A stretch of DNA of 5,431 nt from Bacteroidota bacterium (GCA_023400335.1 JAEXFF010000050.1:1-5431); one strand, 5' to 3'. Shown: positions 1-5,431, counted from the stretch's first letter. Numbers and translations are program-made. Notes: generated by a model not told the origin, from the sequence alone.

Positions 1-1135
1 GTCGGAAACTGTCGGAAGTCCGGTGTTACTGCGGATTACCACCCGCCTCGCCCACTCCCGGGCCGGGGTGTCAATAAACGAAGCTTTGCCCGAAAACCAT
101 CTTCGGTTGCCGGATAACAAACGCCAGTTTGTATTGCTTCCGGCTATAGCCAGAAAACAATACCGCTTATTATTAAATAAGCAGGCCGATTTCAAAGAAG
201 CTTCCGATAACTCCCCTTTCAATAGTTATACAGATGGACCGGACAAATCGTTAGGCATTATCACCTGCGGAATCAGCTATAATTATGTCATGGAAAATTT
301 CGAGACAGGATGCCCGTATCCTTTATTGAAAATATGTCAATATCCTTTGCCCCGGAAATCGGTAAAAAAGATATTATCAGAATGTGAACGCATCCTGGTC
401 GTGGAAGAAGGTTATCCCCTCATTGAAGAACTGTTAAAAGGCTATCCGGGAGATAAACGCATCACCGGCCGCCTGGACAATACCCTCCCCCGGGACGGGG
501 AATTAAACCCCGATCTGCTGGCCCAAGCTTTGGGATTACAGGTAAAAGAAGGGGCTGCAGTACCGGAAATTGTAGTTCCACGCCCCCCTGCCCTCTGCGT
601 GGGTTGTAGTCACAGAGACGTCTATAAAGCTTTGAATGAAGTACTTTCTACCTACGGAGAAGGGCATGTATTTTCAGATATCGGCTGTTATACCTTAGGG
701 GCTCTTCCTCCTTTCCAGTCCATTAACTCCTGTGTAGACATGGGAGCCTCCATAACAATGGCAAAAGGTGCTTCTGACGCAGGTTTATATCCGGCTGTAG
801 CTGTTATAGGGGATTCCACATTCACACATTCCGGAATGACCGGCTTATTGGATGCTGTAAACGAACATTCTCCTATCACCATTATCATTTCAGACAACGA
901 ATCGATTTCGATGACGGGAGGACAAGATTCTGCTGCTTTGGGTAAAATTGAATCCATTTGTCAAGGCATAGGGGTTGATCCCCAGCACATACGGGTTCTC
1001 AATCCGGTACCTAAAAATCACGAAGAATTGTGCCGGATCATCCGGGAAGAAATTGAATACAAAGGGGTATCTGTAATCATCCCCCGCAGGATTTGTATCC
1101 AAAAAGCACGCAGAGAAGGGAAAAAACAAAAATGA
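1..1135 (+). CDS. iorA: Indolepyruvate:ferredoxin oxidoreductase alpha subunit, 3' part (left-truncated, no C-terminal ferredoxin domain)
   Basis: This is the thiamine-diphosphate (ThDP) subunit of the enzyme that converts indolepyruvate and other aryl-pyruvates plus CoA to aryl-acetyl-CoA and CO2, reducing ferredoxin in the cytoplasm. The frame is open from base 2 with no start, so 377 residues of the C-terminal part are present; the GTG at 23 is internal. Visible are the end of the pyrimidine-type domain (VLLRITTRLAHSRAGV, residues 8-23), a linking domain, and the ThDP domain: CVGCSHRD (C199, C202), DIGCYTLGALPP (C229), SCVDMGAS (C244), and GDS (270-272) leading to DN (297-298), the ThDP/Mg motif. 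The four cysteines match places where the 2-oxoacid oxidoreductase superfamily can hold a proximal [4Fe-4S] cluster (inference). The protein ends in a basic tail (IQKARREGKKQK) with no CxxCxxCxxxCP motifs, so the usual two-cluster ferredoxin domain is missing. The stop is TGA at 1133-1135. iorB follows after 68 nt. Confidence 0.93.
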   Translation, partial: SETVGSPVLLRITTRLAHSRAGVSINEALPENHLRLPDNKRQFVLLPAIARKQYRLLLNKQADFKEASDNSPFNSYTDGPDKSLGIITCGISYNYVMENFETGCPYPLLKICQYPLPRKSVKKILSECERILVVEEGYPLIEELLKGYPGDKRITGRLDNTLPRDGELNPDLLAQALGLQVKEGAAVPEIVVPRPPALCVGCSHRDVYKALNEVLSTYGEGHVFSDIGCYTLGALPPFQSINSCVDMGASITMAKGASDAGLYPAVAVIGDSTFTHSGMTGLLDAVNEHSPITIIISDNESISMTGGQDSAALGKIESICQGIGVDPQHIRVLNPVPKNHEELCRIIREEIEYKGVSVIIPRRICIQKARREGKKQK

Positions 1136-1155
1136 AAAAGTAATTTAACAGTTCG

Positions 1156-1185
1156 GTCAGAACTGACAAGTAAACTTTTTCTGAC
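1156..1185 (+). other. Possible weak hairpin in the iorA-iorB spacer
   Basis: GTCAGAA (1156-1162) is the exact reverse complement of TTCTGAC (1179-1185). Between them AAG/CTT (1168-1170 with 1175-1177) can form a small inner helix. A second copy of CTGAC at 1163-1167 can compete for the left arm, giving the short dyad GTCAG-AA-CTGAC. No T-tract follows, so it is not a terminator. It could be a processing or stability element between the two cistrons, or chance. The whole 68-nt spacer has no coding potential that I can see. Confidence 0.3.
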
Positions 1186-1203
1186 TTTAAATTCAAAAGC
1201 AAT

Positions 1204-1788
1204 ATGAAAACAAACATAATTTTAGCCGGAGTCGGCGGACAAGGAATTTTGTCGATAGCAGCAGCATTAGGATCGGCAGCATTAAATAACAATTTATACA
1301 TGAAACAGGCCGAAACTCACGGAATGAGCCAAAGAGGAGGCGATGTTCAGTCTTTTATGCGGATTTCAGACAAACCTATTTTTTCCGATCTCATCGCCAA
1401 AGGGAAAGCAGATATCATATTATCCGTAGAACCGATGGAAGCCTTACGTTATTTACCTTATCTGAAGGAAGGCGGATATGTCGTTACCAATTCAACTCCT
1501 CTCATTAATATTCCGAATTATCCGGATCTCGAAGTATTATTGCAAACCTTAAAAAATCTGCCTCACCGGATTATCATCGATGCAGATCAGATTTCCAAGG
1601 AAGAGACAGGCCAAACGAGAGCCAGCAATTTTGTAATGCTAGGTGCCGCTTCTCCTTTTATCGAAATTCCTTTTGACTACCTGGAAGAAGGAATCTGTTC
1701 TATTTTTAAACGGAAAGGGGATGCTGTGGTTGAAATGAATTTAAAAGCCTTACATGCAGGCAGAAAATTCGCTCAGGAAAATATATAA
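1204..1788 (+). CDS. iorB: Indolepyruvate oxidoreductase beta subunit
   Basis: This is the small (gamma-type) subunit that pairs with IorA; in this superfamily the subunit contributes to CoA binding and to the active-site interface. The 194-residue length is normal for IorB. Diagnostic stretches are the N-terminal nucleotide-type loop AGVGGQGILS (8-17), KQAETHGMSQRGGDVQSFMR (34-53), the strongest family signature, and SNFVMLGAA (141-149). There is only one cysteine (C165), so it carries no Fe-S cluster of its own. The ATG at 1204 is chosen because GVGGQG then falls 8 residues in, as in other IorB proteins; no Shine-Dalgarno is visible (AATTCAAAAGCAAT precedes it), which is common in Bacteroidetes. 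It follows iorA by 68 nt, presumably on the same mRNA, and is the last gene of the unit because a strong terminator lies 70 nt after its TAA stop. Confidence 0.95.
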   Translation: MKTNIILAGVGGQGILSIAAALGSAALNNNLYMKQAETHGMSQRGGDVQSFMRISDKPIFSDLIAKGKADIILSVEPMEALRYLPYLKEGGYVVTNSTPLINIPNYPDLEVLLQTLKNLPHRIIIDADQISKEETGQTRASNFVMLGAASPFIEIPFDYLEEGICSIFKRKGDAVVEMNLKALHAGRKFAQENI

Positions 1789-1857
1789 TAACTGGAATCT
1801 GCCCAGTTTACTCCATTTCGGAGAAGCCTGGCGGATATTAATGCATATTTTACTGAC
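1789..1857 (+). other. iorB 3' untranslated segment with two short stem-loops
   Basis: Between the iorB stop and the terminator, AACTGG (1790-1795) pairs with CCAGTT (1803-1808) around a 7-nt loop, and CTCC (1811-1814) pairs with GGAG (1820-1823) around ATTTC. Both are short and may be chance. I see no gene here: the frame that stays open through 1754-1972 has low-complexity, A/T-driven composition and overlaps iorB. Confidence 0.25.
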
Positions 1858-1904
1858 AATAAGGGCTTTACATTTAACAAACAAATGTAGAAGCCCTTAT
1901 TTTT
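1858..1904 (+). terminator. Intrinsic terminator of the ior operon
   Basis: The left arm AATAAGGGCTTTACATTT (1858-1875) and right arm 1883-1901 pair along 18 bp with one bulged G (1890) and a 7-nt loop (AACAAAC). A run of five T (1900-1904) follows, and the next bases are still A/T-rich. The T-tract lies on the + strand side only, so the terminator is directional for iorAB transcription. It separates the ior unit from etfB-etfA and implies that the ETF genes have their own promoter downstream of 1904. Confidence 0.88.
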
Positions 1905-1908
1905 ATAA

Positions 1909-1945
1909 TTTGCTTTTCACTTTTTACTTTAAAATATTATCTTTA
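1909..1945 (+). promoter_or_regulatory. Weak candidate Bacteroidetes-type promoter for etfB-etfA
   Basis: A promoter is expected between the ior terminator and etfB. The best local match to the Bacteroidetes -7 element (TAnnTTTG) is TATCTTTA at 1938-1945, and a TTTG lies upstream at 1909-1912. The 25-nt spacing is longer than the roughly 19-21 nt usually seen, and the -7 box lacks its final G, so this is only a placeholder. If correct, transcription would start near 1950, giving a leader of about 100 nt that includes the 9-bp repeats. Confidence 0.2.
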
Positions 1946-1997
1946 CCGGATTTTAAGAGGATAATAAAATAAATTCAAATAAATATTAACAAACAGA

Positions 1998-2035
1998 CTG
2001 TTGTAACTGTTATAACCGTTGCGACTGTTGTAACT
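1998..2035 (+). repeat. Four-copy 9-bp tandem repeat in the etfB leader
   Basis: Four consecutive 9-mers are present: CTGTTGTAA (1998-2006), CTGTTATAA (2007-2015), CCGTTGCGA (2016-2024) and CTGTTGTAA (2025-2033), then the first two bases of a fifth unit. Copies 1 and 4 are identical, copy 2 differs at one base and copy 3 at three. As a result the 13-mer GACTGTTGTAACT occurs twice, at 1996-2008 and 2023-2035. Each unit read with the next base approximates the dyad GTTNNAAC, and copy 2 contains the perfect palindrome GTTATAAC (2009-2016). The array ends 13 nt before the etfB ATG, so it lies in the 5' UTR or the promoter region. An operator array, an RNA element or a slippage-prone repeat are all possible. 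Confidence 0.8.
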
Positions 2036-2048
2036 TAAAAATTTACAC

Positions 2049-2921
2049 ATGAAAGGACTAAAAATCGTTGTTCTTGCGAAGCAGGTTCCCGACACGAGAA
2101 ATGTGGGAAAAGATGCAATGAAGGCTGACGGAACTGTAAACAGGGCAGCTTTACCTGCCATTTTTAACCCTGAAGATCTGAATGCTCTGGAACAGGCATT
2201 GAGAATAAAAGATAACATTGAAGGTACAACTGTACACATTCTCACGATGGGCCCGGGACGTGCTGCAGAGATTATCCGGGAAGCCATGTACAGGGGAGCC
2301 GACGGAGGCTATCTGTTGTCGGACAGGGCTTTTGCCGGTTCGGATACATTAGCGACTTCTTATGCTCTGGCTTGTGCTTTACGGAATTTGAAGCCTGATT
2401 TAATCATTTGCGGACGTCAGGCTATCGATGGGGATACGGCTCAGGTAGGCCCGCAAGTGGCTGAAAAAATGGCTTTACCTCAGGTGACATACGCAGAAGA
2501 AATCCTCTCCTGCGATCTCCGGAAAATAACGATCAGGCGACGGCTGGAAAGGGGTATTGAGCTGGTAGAATGTCCCGTACCTTGCGTAGTGACAGTAAAC
2601 GGTTCAGCAGCTCCCTGCCGTCCAAGGAATGCCCGCCGTGTACTGAAATACAAGTATGCCAAAGCAACCTCTGAAGCTCAAAATGCCGGAGAAGATTATT
2701 TTACTTTGGCTGACCAAAGACCTTATCTGAAAATTACAGAATGGAGTGTCAACGATATTGAAAGCGATCCGAAAGATTTAGGATTAAGCGGTTCTCCTAC
2801 AAAAGTAAAGAATATTGAAAGTGTAGTATTCCAGGCTAAAGAAGCAAAGGTACTGACGGCATCCGATACCGACATCGAAGACATGATGAAGGAATTGATT
2901 ACGAATCATACTATCGGATAA
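2049..2921 (+). CDS. etfB: Electron transfer flavoprotein beta subunit, bifurcating-type signature
   Basis: EtfB pairs with EtfA to move electrons between NADH, flavins and an acyl-CoA dehydrogenase in the cytoplasm. The protein has 290 residues, somewhat longer than the usual 250-270. The N-terminus KIVVLAKQVPDT (5-16) and FNPEDLNALEQAL (39-51) are typical, as are ILTMGPGRAAEIIREAM (64-80) and RGADGGYLLSDRAFAGSDT (82-100). CGRQAIDGDTAQVGP (121-135) is the nucleotide-binding loop. In canonical AMP-containing ETFs (mitochondrial, Paracoccus) this loop reads roughly GKQAIDxDxNQTGQ, whereas the GDTAQVGP form is the one I know from two-FAD, NADH-using ETFs of anaerobes. GLSGSPTKV (245-253) and the C-terminus ELITNHTIG fit the same group. 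The ATG at 2049 gives the standard N-terminus; no Shine-Dalgarno is visible. It heads the etfB-etfA-dehydrogenase series. Confidence 0.95.
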   Translation: MKGLKIVVLAKQVPDTRNVGKDAMKADGTVNRAALPAIFNPEDLNALEQALRIKDNIEGTTVHILTMGPGRAAEIIREAMYRGADGGYLLSDRAFAGSDTLATSYALACALRNLKPDLIICGRQAIDGDTAQVGPQVAEKMALPQVTYAEEILSCDLRKITIRRRLERGIELVECPVPCVVTVNGSAAPCRPRNARRVLKYKYAKATSEAQNAGEDYFTLADQRPYLKITEWSVNDIESDPKDLGLSGSPTKVKNIESVVFQAKEAKVLTASDTDIEDMMKELITNHTIG

Positions 2922-2941
2922 AGATAACAGACGACAGAAAA

Positions 2942-2965
2942 TCATTTTTCAACAGGAAAAAATGA
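2942..2965 (+). other. A/T-rich hairpin just after etfB
   Basis: TCATTTTTC (2942-2950) pairs with GAAAAAATGA (2956-2965), nine base pairs with one bulged A and an AACAG loop. It begins 20 nt after the etfB stop. It is A/T-rich and is followed by A's rather than T's, so it is a poor terminator on the + strand. It may be an intercistronic stability or processing element. Confidence 0.3.
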
Positions 2966-3002
2966 AAAACTGCAATGAATTATATTGATGGTTTTAGAAT
3001 GA

Positions 3003-3022
3003 CTTTATTTTGTACAATAAGG
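3003..3022 (+). promoter_or_regulatory. Dyad/hairpin with TTGTACAA palindrome upstream of etfA
   Basis: CTTTATT (3003-3009) can pair with AATAAGG (3016-3022; one G-T wobble) around TTGTAC, and the centre contains the perfect 8-bp palindrome TTGTACAA (3010-3017). TTATTTTG at 3005-3012 also resembles a Bacteroidetes -7 box (TAnnTTTG) with one mismatch, but there is no convincing TTTG at the right distance upstream. The 132-nt etfB-etfA gap (2922-3053) is long enough for an internal promoter or operator; this is the only plausible site I see in it. Confidence 0.25.
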
Positions 3023-3053
3023 TATCTGAAATCTAACATCCAAAATTTAAATT

Positions 3054-4073
3054 ATGAACAGTGTATTTGTATATTGCGAAATAGAAGAGGGTGTTGTCGC
3101 TGATGTCAGTCTGGAATTACTGACTAAAGGACGTACTCTTGCCAATAAATTAGGTGTAAAATTAGAAGCTGTTGCTTTGGGACACGGGCTGGAAGAGATC
3201 GGCAAGCAGGTATTCCCTTACGGAGTAGATGTCTTATGGGTCGGTGACGATAAAAGGTTATCTCCCTATACGACCCTTCCCCACACCTCTGTACTGGTAA
3301 ATCTTTTTAAAGAAGAAAAACCTCAGATTGCTTTTATGGGAGCAAGCAGCATCGGACGGGATTTAGGTCCCCGGGTTTCCTCTGCCCTTCATAGCGGATT
3401 GACAGCCGACTGCACAAGTTTGGAAATCGGAGATTACAATGATCCCAAAACTCAAAAAACGTATCAAAATCTTCTCTATCAAATACGTCCGGCATTCGGA
3501 GGAAATATTGTTGCCACCATCGTTAATCCGGAATGCCGCCCCCAGATGGCAACGGTCCGGGAAGGGGTAATGAAAAAGGAAATCTATAATCCGAACCATC
3601 AGGGAGAAATTAAAAAAATAGATGTTTCCCGTTATGTTGACGAGACAGACTTCGTCGTAAAAGTCATCGAACGCCACATGGAAAAATCCAAAGTAAACCT
3701 GAAAGCGGCCCCCATTATTATCGCCGGAGGTTACGGAGTGGGTTCCAAAGAAAATTTCCAGTTGCTTCACGAGCTTGCCGAGGTATTAGGAGGGGAAGTG
3801 GGAGCATCGCGTGCAGCGGTAGATGCCGGTTTCTGCGAGCACGAACGTCAAATCGGGCAAACGGGGACAACAGTACGTCCTAAATTATACATTGCCTGCG
3901 GTATTTCCGGACAAATTCAACATACCGCCGGAATGGAAGAATCTGCCATGGTAATTGCAATTAATACAGATGTAAATGCTCCGATAAACAAATTTGCTGA
4001 TTATGTCATTACGGGCGATTTAAATGTAGTGATTCCCAAAATGATTCAGTACTATAAGAAAAATAGTAAATAA
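3054..4073 (+). CDS. etfA: Electron transfer flavoprotein alpha subunit
   Basis: EtfA binds the mobile FAD that shuttles electrons to the partner dehydrogenase. The protein is 339 residues, at the long end of the usual 310-340. The N-terminal domain starts VFVYCEIEEG and has no N-terminal ferredoxin extension (unlike CarE-type EtfA). PQMATVREGVM (163-173) ends this domain. The C-terminal FAD domain shows AGGYGVGSKENFQLL (224-238), GASRAAVDAGF (250-260), GQTGTTVRPKLY (268-279), CGISGQIQH (282-290, the ETF alpha signature region) and AINTDVNAPI (302-311). One oddity is GGYG at 225-228, where most ETF alpha proteins I recall have GGRG. The ATG at 3054 gives the standard N-terminus. It lies 132 nt after etfB and 72 nt before the dehydrogenase. 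With the bifurcating-type EtfB, it probably forms a two-FAD heterodimer that accepts hydride from NADH. Confidence 0.95.
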   Translation: MNSVFVYCEIEEGVVADVSLELLTKGRTLANKLGVKLEAVALGHGLEEIGKQVFPYGVDVLWVGDDKRLSPYTTLPHTSVLVNLFKEEKPQIAFMGASSIGRDLGPRVSSALHSGLTADCTSLEIGDYNDPKTQKTYQNLLYQIRPAFGGNIVATIVNPECRPQMATVREGVMKKEIYNPNHQGEIKKIDVSRYVDETDFVVKVIERHMEKSKVNLKAAPIIIAGGYGVGSKENFQLLHELAEVLGGEVGASRAAVDAGFCEHERQIGQTGTTVRPKLYIACGISGQIQHTAGMEESAMVIAINTDVNAPINKFADYVITGDLNVVIPKMIQYYKKNSK

Positions 4074-4078
4074 ACATG

Positions 4079-4115
4079 TGTATAAAGGGTTTATTTCCAT
4101 AAACCATACTATACA
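4079..4115 (+). other. Two-helix hairpin in the etfA-dehydrogenase spacer
   Basis: The inner helix GGTTTAT (4088-4094) / ATAAACC (4099-4105) is perfect, with a TTCC tetraloop. The outer helix TGTATA (4079-4084) / TATACA (4110-4115) is also perfect, extendable by a G-T pair (4078 with 4116), with an asymmetric internal loop (AAG against ATAC). It starts 6 nt after the etfA stop and ends 30 nt before the next ATG. TTTTAATTT (4121-4129) follows 5 nt later but not directly, so it is at best a weak or partial terminator. A role in setting the level of dehydrogenase relative to EtfAB, by attenuation or RNA processing, is possible. Confidence 0.5.
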
Positions 4116-4145
4116 TTCAGTTTTAATTTCATTAAAATTTTACAT

Positions 4146-5431
4146 ATGGCAAATTTTTACACAGATAATGAAGATATAAAATTTCATCTCGGTCATCCGC
4201 TGATGGAAAAAATCGTAGGTTTAAAAGAACGGAATTATACGGAGGCAGAAAAATACGAAAATGCTCCCCGGGATTATGAAGATGCACTGGACAATTATGA
4301 CAAAGTATTAGAAATTGTAGGGGATATCTGCGGGGAAGTCGTTGCTGTAAATGCGGAATCGGTAGACAACGAAGGTCCTCAGGTCGTGGACGGCCACGTT
4401 CAGTATGCCGCGGGAACACAGCAAAACATTGACATTATCAATCAAGCCGGCTTAAACGGGATTTCTCTTCCCCGGGAGTACAACGGCCTGAATTTCCCCA
4501 TCGTACCTTTTATCATGGCTGCTGAAATCGTAGCCAGGGCGGATGCCGGTTTACAAAATATCTGGGGTTTGCAGGACTGTGCAGAAACCATCAATGAATT
4601 TGCAAATGCAGAACAGAAGAGCAAATATCTCCCCCGTGTAAGTGCAGGCGAAACCTGCGCGATGGATTTAACGGAACCGGATGCCGGTTCTGACCTACAG
4701 GCTGTACAATTAAAAGCTACTTTCAATGAAGCCGATGGGAAATGGTATCTGAACGGGGTAAAACGATTTATCACCAACGGAGACGGACATATATCTTTGG
4801 TATTGGCCCGTTCCGAAGAAGGCACAAACGACGGACGTGGTCTGTCTATGTTCATTTACGACCGTAACAGCAATGCCGTAACCGTTCGCCGTATCGAGAA
4901 CAAATTGGGAATCAAGGGATCTCCGACCTGTGAACTGGTATTCAAAAATGCCCCGGCAGAATTGGTAGGAGAACGCAAAATGGGTCTGATCAAATACGTA
5001 ATGGCCCTGATGAATGCTGCCCGTTTAGGCATCGGAGCCCAATCCGTAGGTATTGCAGAAGCCGCTTACCGGGAAGGATTAAAATATGCCCAGGAAAGAA
5101 AACAATTCGGAAAAGCAATTATTGAATTTCCGGCTATTTACGAAATGCTTTCCAATATGGAAGCGAAATTACATGGCATACGTTCTGTTTTATACGAAAC
5201 GGCCCGATTTGTAGATGTCTATAAAACCTATTATCATATTTCTAAGGAAAGGCCCCTGGACAAAGAGGAAAGGAATGAAATGAAGGAATATCAAAAACTG
5301 GCTGACATTTATACTCCTTTGCAAAAACTCTTTGCCAGCGAATATGCCAATGAAATCACCTACGATGCGCTGCAAATCCACGGTGGTTCCGGTTTTATGA
5401 AGGATTACCCTATCCAACGGTTAGTTAGAGA
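4146..5431 (+). CDS. Acyl-CoA dehydrogenase, long form, probable EtfAB partner (right-truncated)
   Basis: This FAD flavoenzyme interconverts acyl-CoA and 2-enoyl-CoA. In an anaerobe with this ETF it probably works as an enoyl-CoA (for example crotonyl-CoA) reductase, which is inference. 428 codons are visible and the frame runs off the window edge. Motifs are YAAGTQQNIDIINQAGLNG (87-105, N-terminal helical domain), AMDLTEPDAGSDL (172-184, flavin/substrate strand), WYLNGVKRFITNG (200-212), KLGIKGSPTCEL (253-264), QERKQFGKAI (316-325) and QIHGGSGFMKDYP (410-422). The catalytic Glu expected in an IYEGT-type motif would lie just beyond the window, so activity cannot be confirmed. About 35 residues of charged sequence (356-390, VYKTYYHISKERPLDKEERN onward) separate helices that are nearly adjacent in 380-residue butyryl-CoA dehydrogenases. 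With an N-terminal extension (1-85), this points to the 550-600-residue FadE/DmdC-like class. ATG 4146 is the only ATG available after the in-frame stop at 4083. Confidence 0.92.
   Translation, partial: MANFYTDNEDIKFHLGHPLMEKIVGLKERNYTEAEKYENAPRDYEDALDNYDKVLEIVGDICGEVVAVNAESVDNEGPQVVDGHVQYAAGTQQNIDIINQAGLNGISLPREYNGLNFPIVPFIMAAEIVARADAGLQNIWGLQDCAETINEFANAEQKSKYLPRVSAGETCAMDLTEPDAGSDLQAVQLKATFNEADGKWYLNGVKRFITNGDGHISLVLARSEEGTNDGRGLSMFIYDRNSNAVTVRRIENKLGIKGSPTCELVFKNAPAELVGERKMGLIKYVMALMNAARLGIGAQSVGIAEAAYREGLKYAQERKQFGKAIIEFPAIYEMLSNMEAKLHGIRSVLYETARFVDVYKTYYHISKERPLDKEERNEMKEYQKLADIYTPLQKLFASEYANEITYDALQIHGGSGFMKDYPIQRLVR

Noticed and set aside
23..25. GTG at 23 as the start of the first gene
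   Set aside because: The frame is open to the window edge and the residues before it (SETVGSP) continue the conserved IorA segment ahead of VLLRITTRLAHS, so the gene starts upstream.
1754..1972. 72-codon + strand frame overlapping the end of iorB
   Set aside because: It overlaps iorB, reads through the terminator stem and T-tract, and has an A/T-driven composition with no recognisable motif.
1998..2035. CRISPR array
   Set aside because: The 9-bp units are contiguous with no spacers and far too short for CRISPR repeats.
2942..2965. Terminator after etfB
   Set aside because: The stem is almost all A-T pairs with one bulge and is followed by A's, not T's, on the + strand; etfA must be expressed with etfB.
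2975..3103. 42-codon + strand frame (MNYIDGFRMTLF...) between etfB and etfA
   Set aside because: It overlaps the etfA start by 50 nt in another frame, has no ribosome-binding site, and resembles no family I know. A leader peptide cannot be excluded, but nothing supports one.
3363..3770. 135-codon frame on the - strand
   Set aside because: It is antisense to the well-supported etfA gene, with no coherent domain or motif.
4442..4855. 137-codon frame on the - strand
   Set aside because: It is antisense to the acyl-CoA dehydrogenase, whose conserved motifs account for this stretch; the - strand product has no recognisable features.

Overview
The window carries five protein genes, all on the + strand and all read as anaerobic flavin or thiamine-diphosphate redox enzymes. 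The base composition is moderate. There are no recognisable Shine-Dalgarno sites before the starts, and the leaders are A/T-rich. Together with the protein flavour, this suggests a strictly anaerobic Bacteroidetes, most likely a Bacteroidales gut or oral lineage (Odoribacter, Butyricimonas and Porphyromonas are the kinds of relatives I would expect). The taxonomic call is inference; there is no rRNA or other marker here.

Region 1 (1-1904) holds the end of an indolepyruvate oxidoreductase operon: the 3' part of iorA (cut by the left edge), a 68-nt gap, then complete iorB, closed by a strong intrinsic terminator at 1858-1904. This enzyme oxidatively decarboxylates aryl-pyruvates (from Trp, Phe and Tyr transamination) to aryl-acetyl-CoA and hands the electrons to ferredoxin. 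The IorA here stops without the usual C-terminal double [4Fe-4S] ferredoxin domain.

Region 2 (1905-5431) holds a second transcription unit: etfB, etfA and an acyl-CoA dehydrogenase that runs off the right edge. EtfB has the GRQAIDGDTAQVGP signature that I associate with NAD(H)-linked, two-FAD, electron-bifurcating ETFs. The dehydrogenase looks like a long-form acyl-CoA dehydrogenase. The simplest model is an EtfAB/acyl-CoA dehydrogenase complex that reduces an enoyl-CoA (crotonyl-CoA in butyrate formation would be the obvious case) with NADH, possibly reducing ferredoxin as well. Both regions would then meet at the ferredoxin pool.

The non-coding parts hold more structure than expected. Upstream of etfB is a four-copy 9-bp tandem repeat (1998-2033). 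Each gap between neighbouring genes inside the two units (68, 132 and 72 nt, long for operon spacers) contains a possible hairpin, the best being the two-helix structure at 4079-4115. I found no mobile elements, CRISPR array, tRNA or rRNA. I see no wholly new system. The most notable points are the ferredoxin-domain-less IorA, the bifurcation-type ETF and the repeat-bearing etfB leader.
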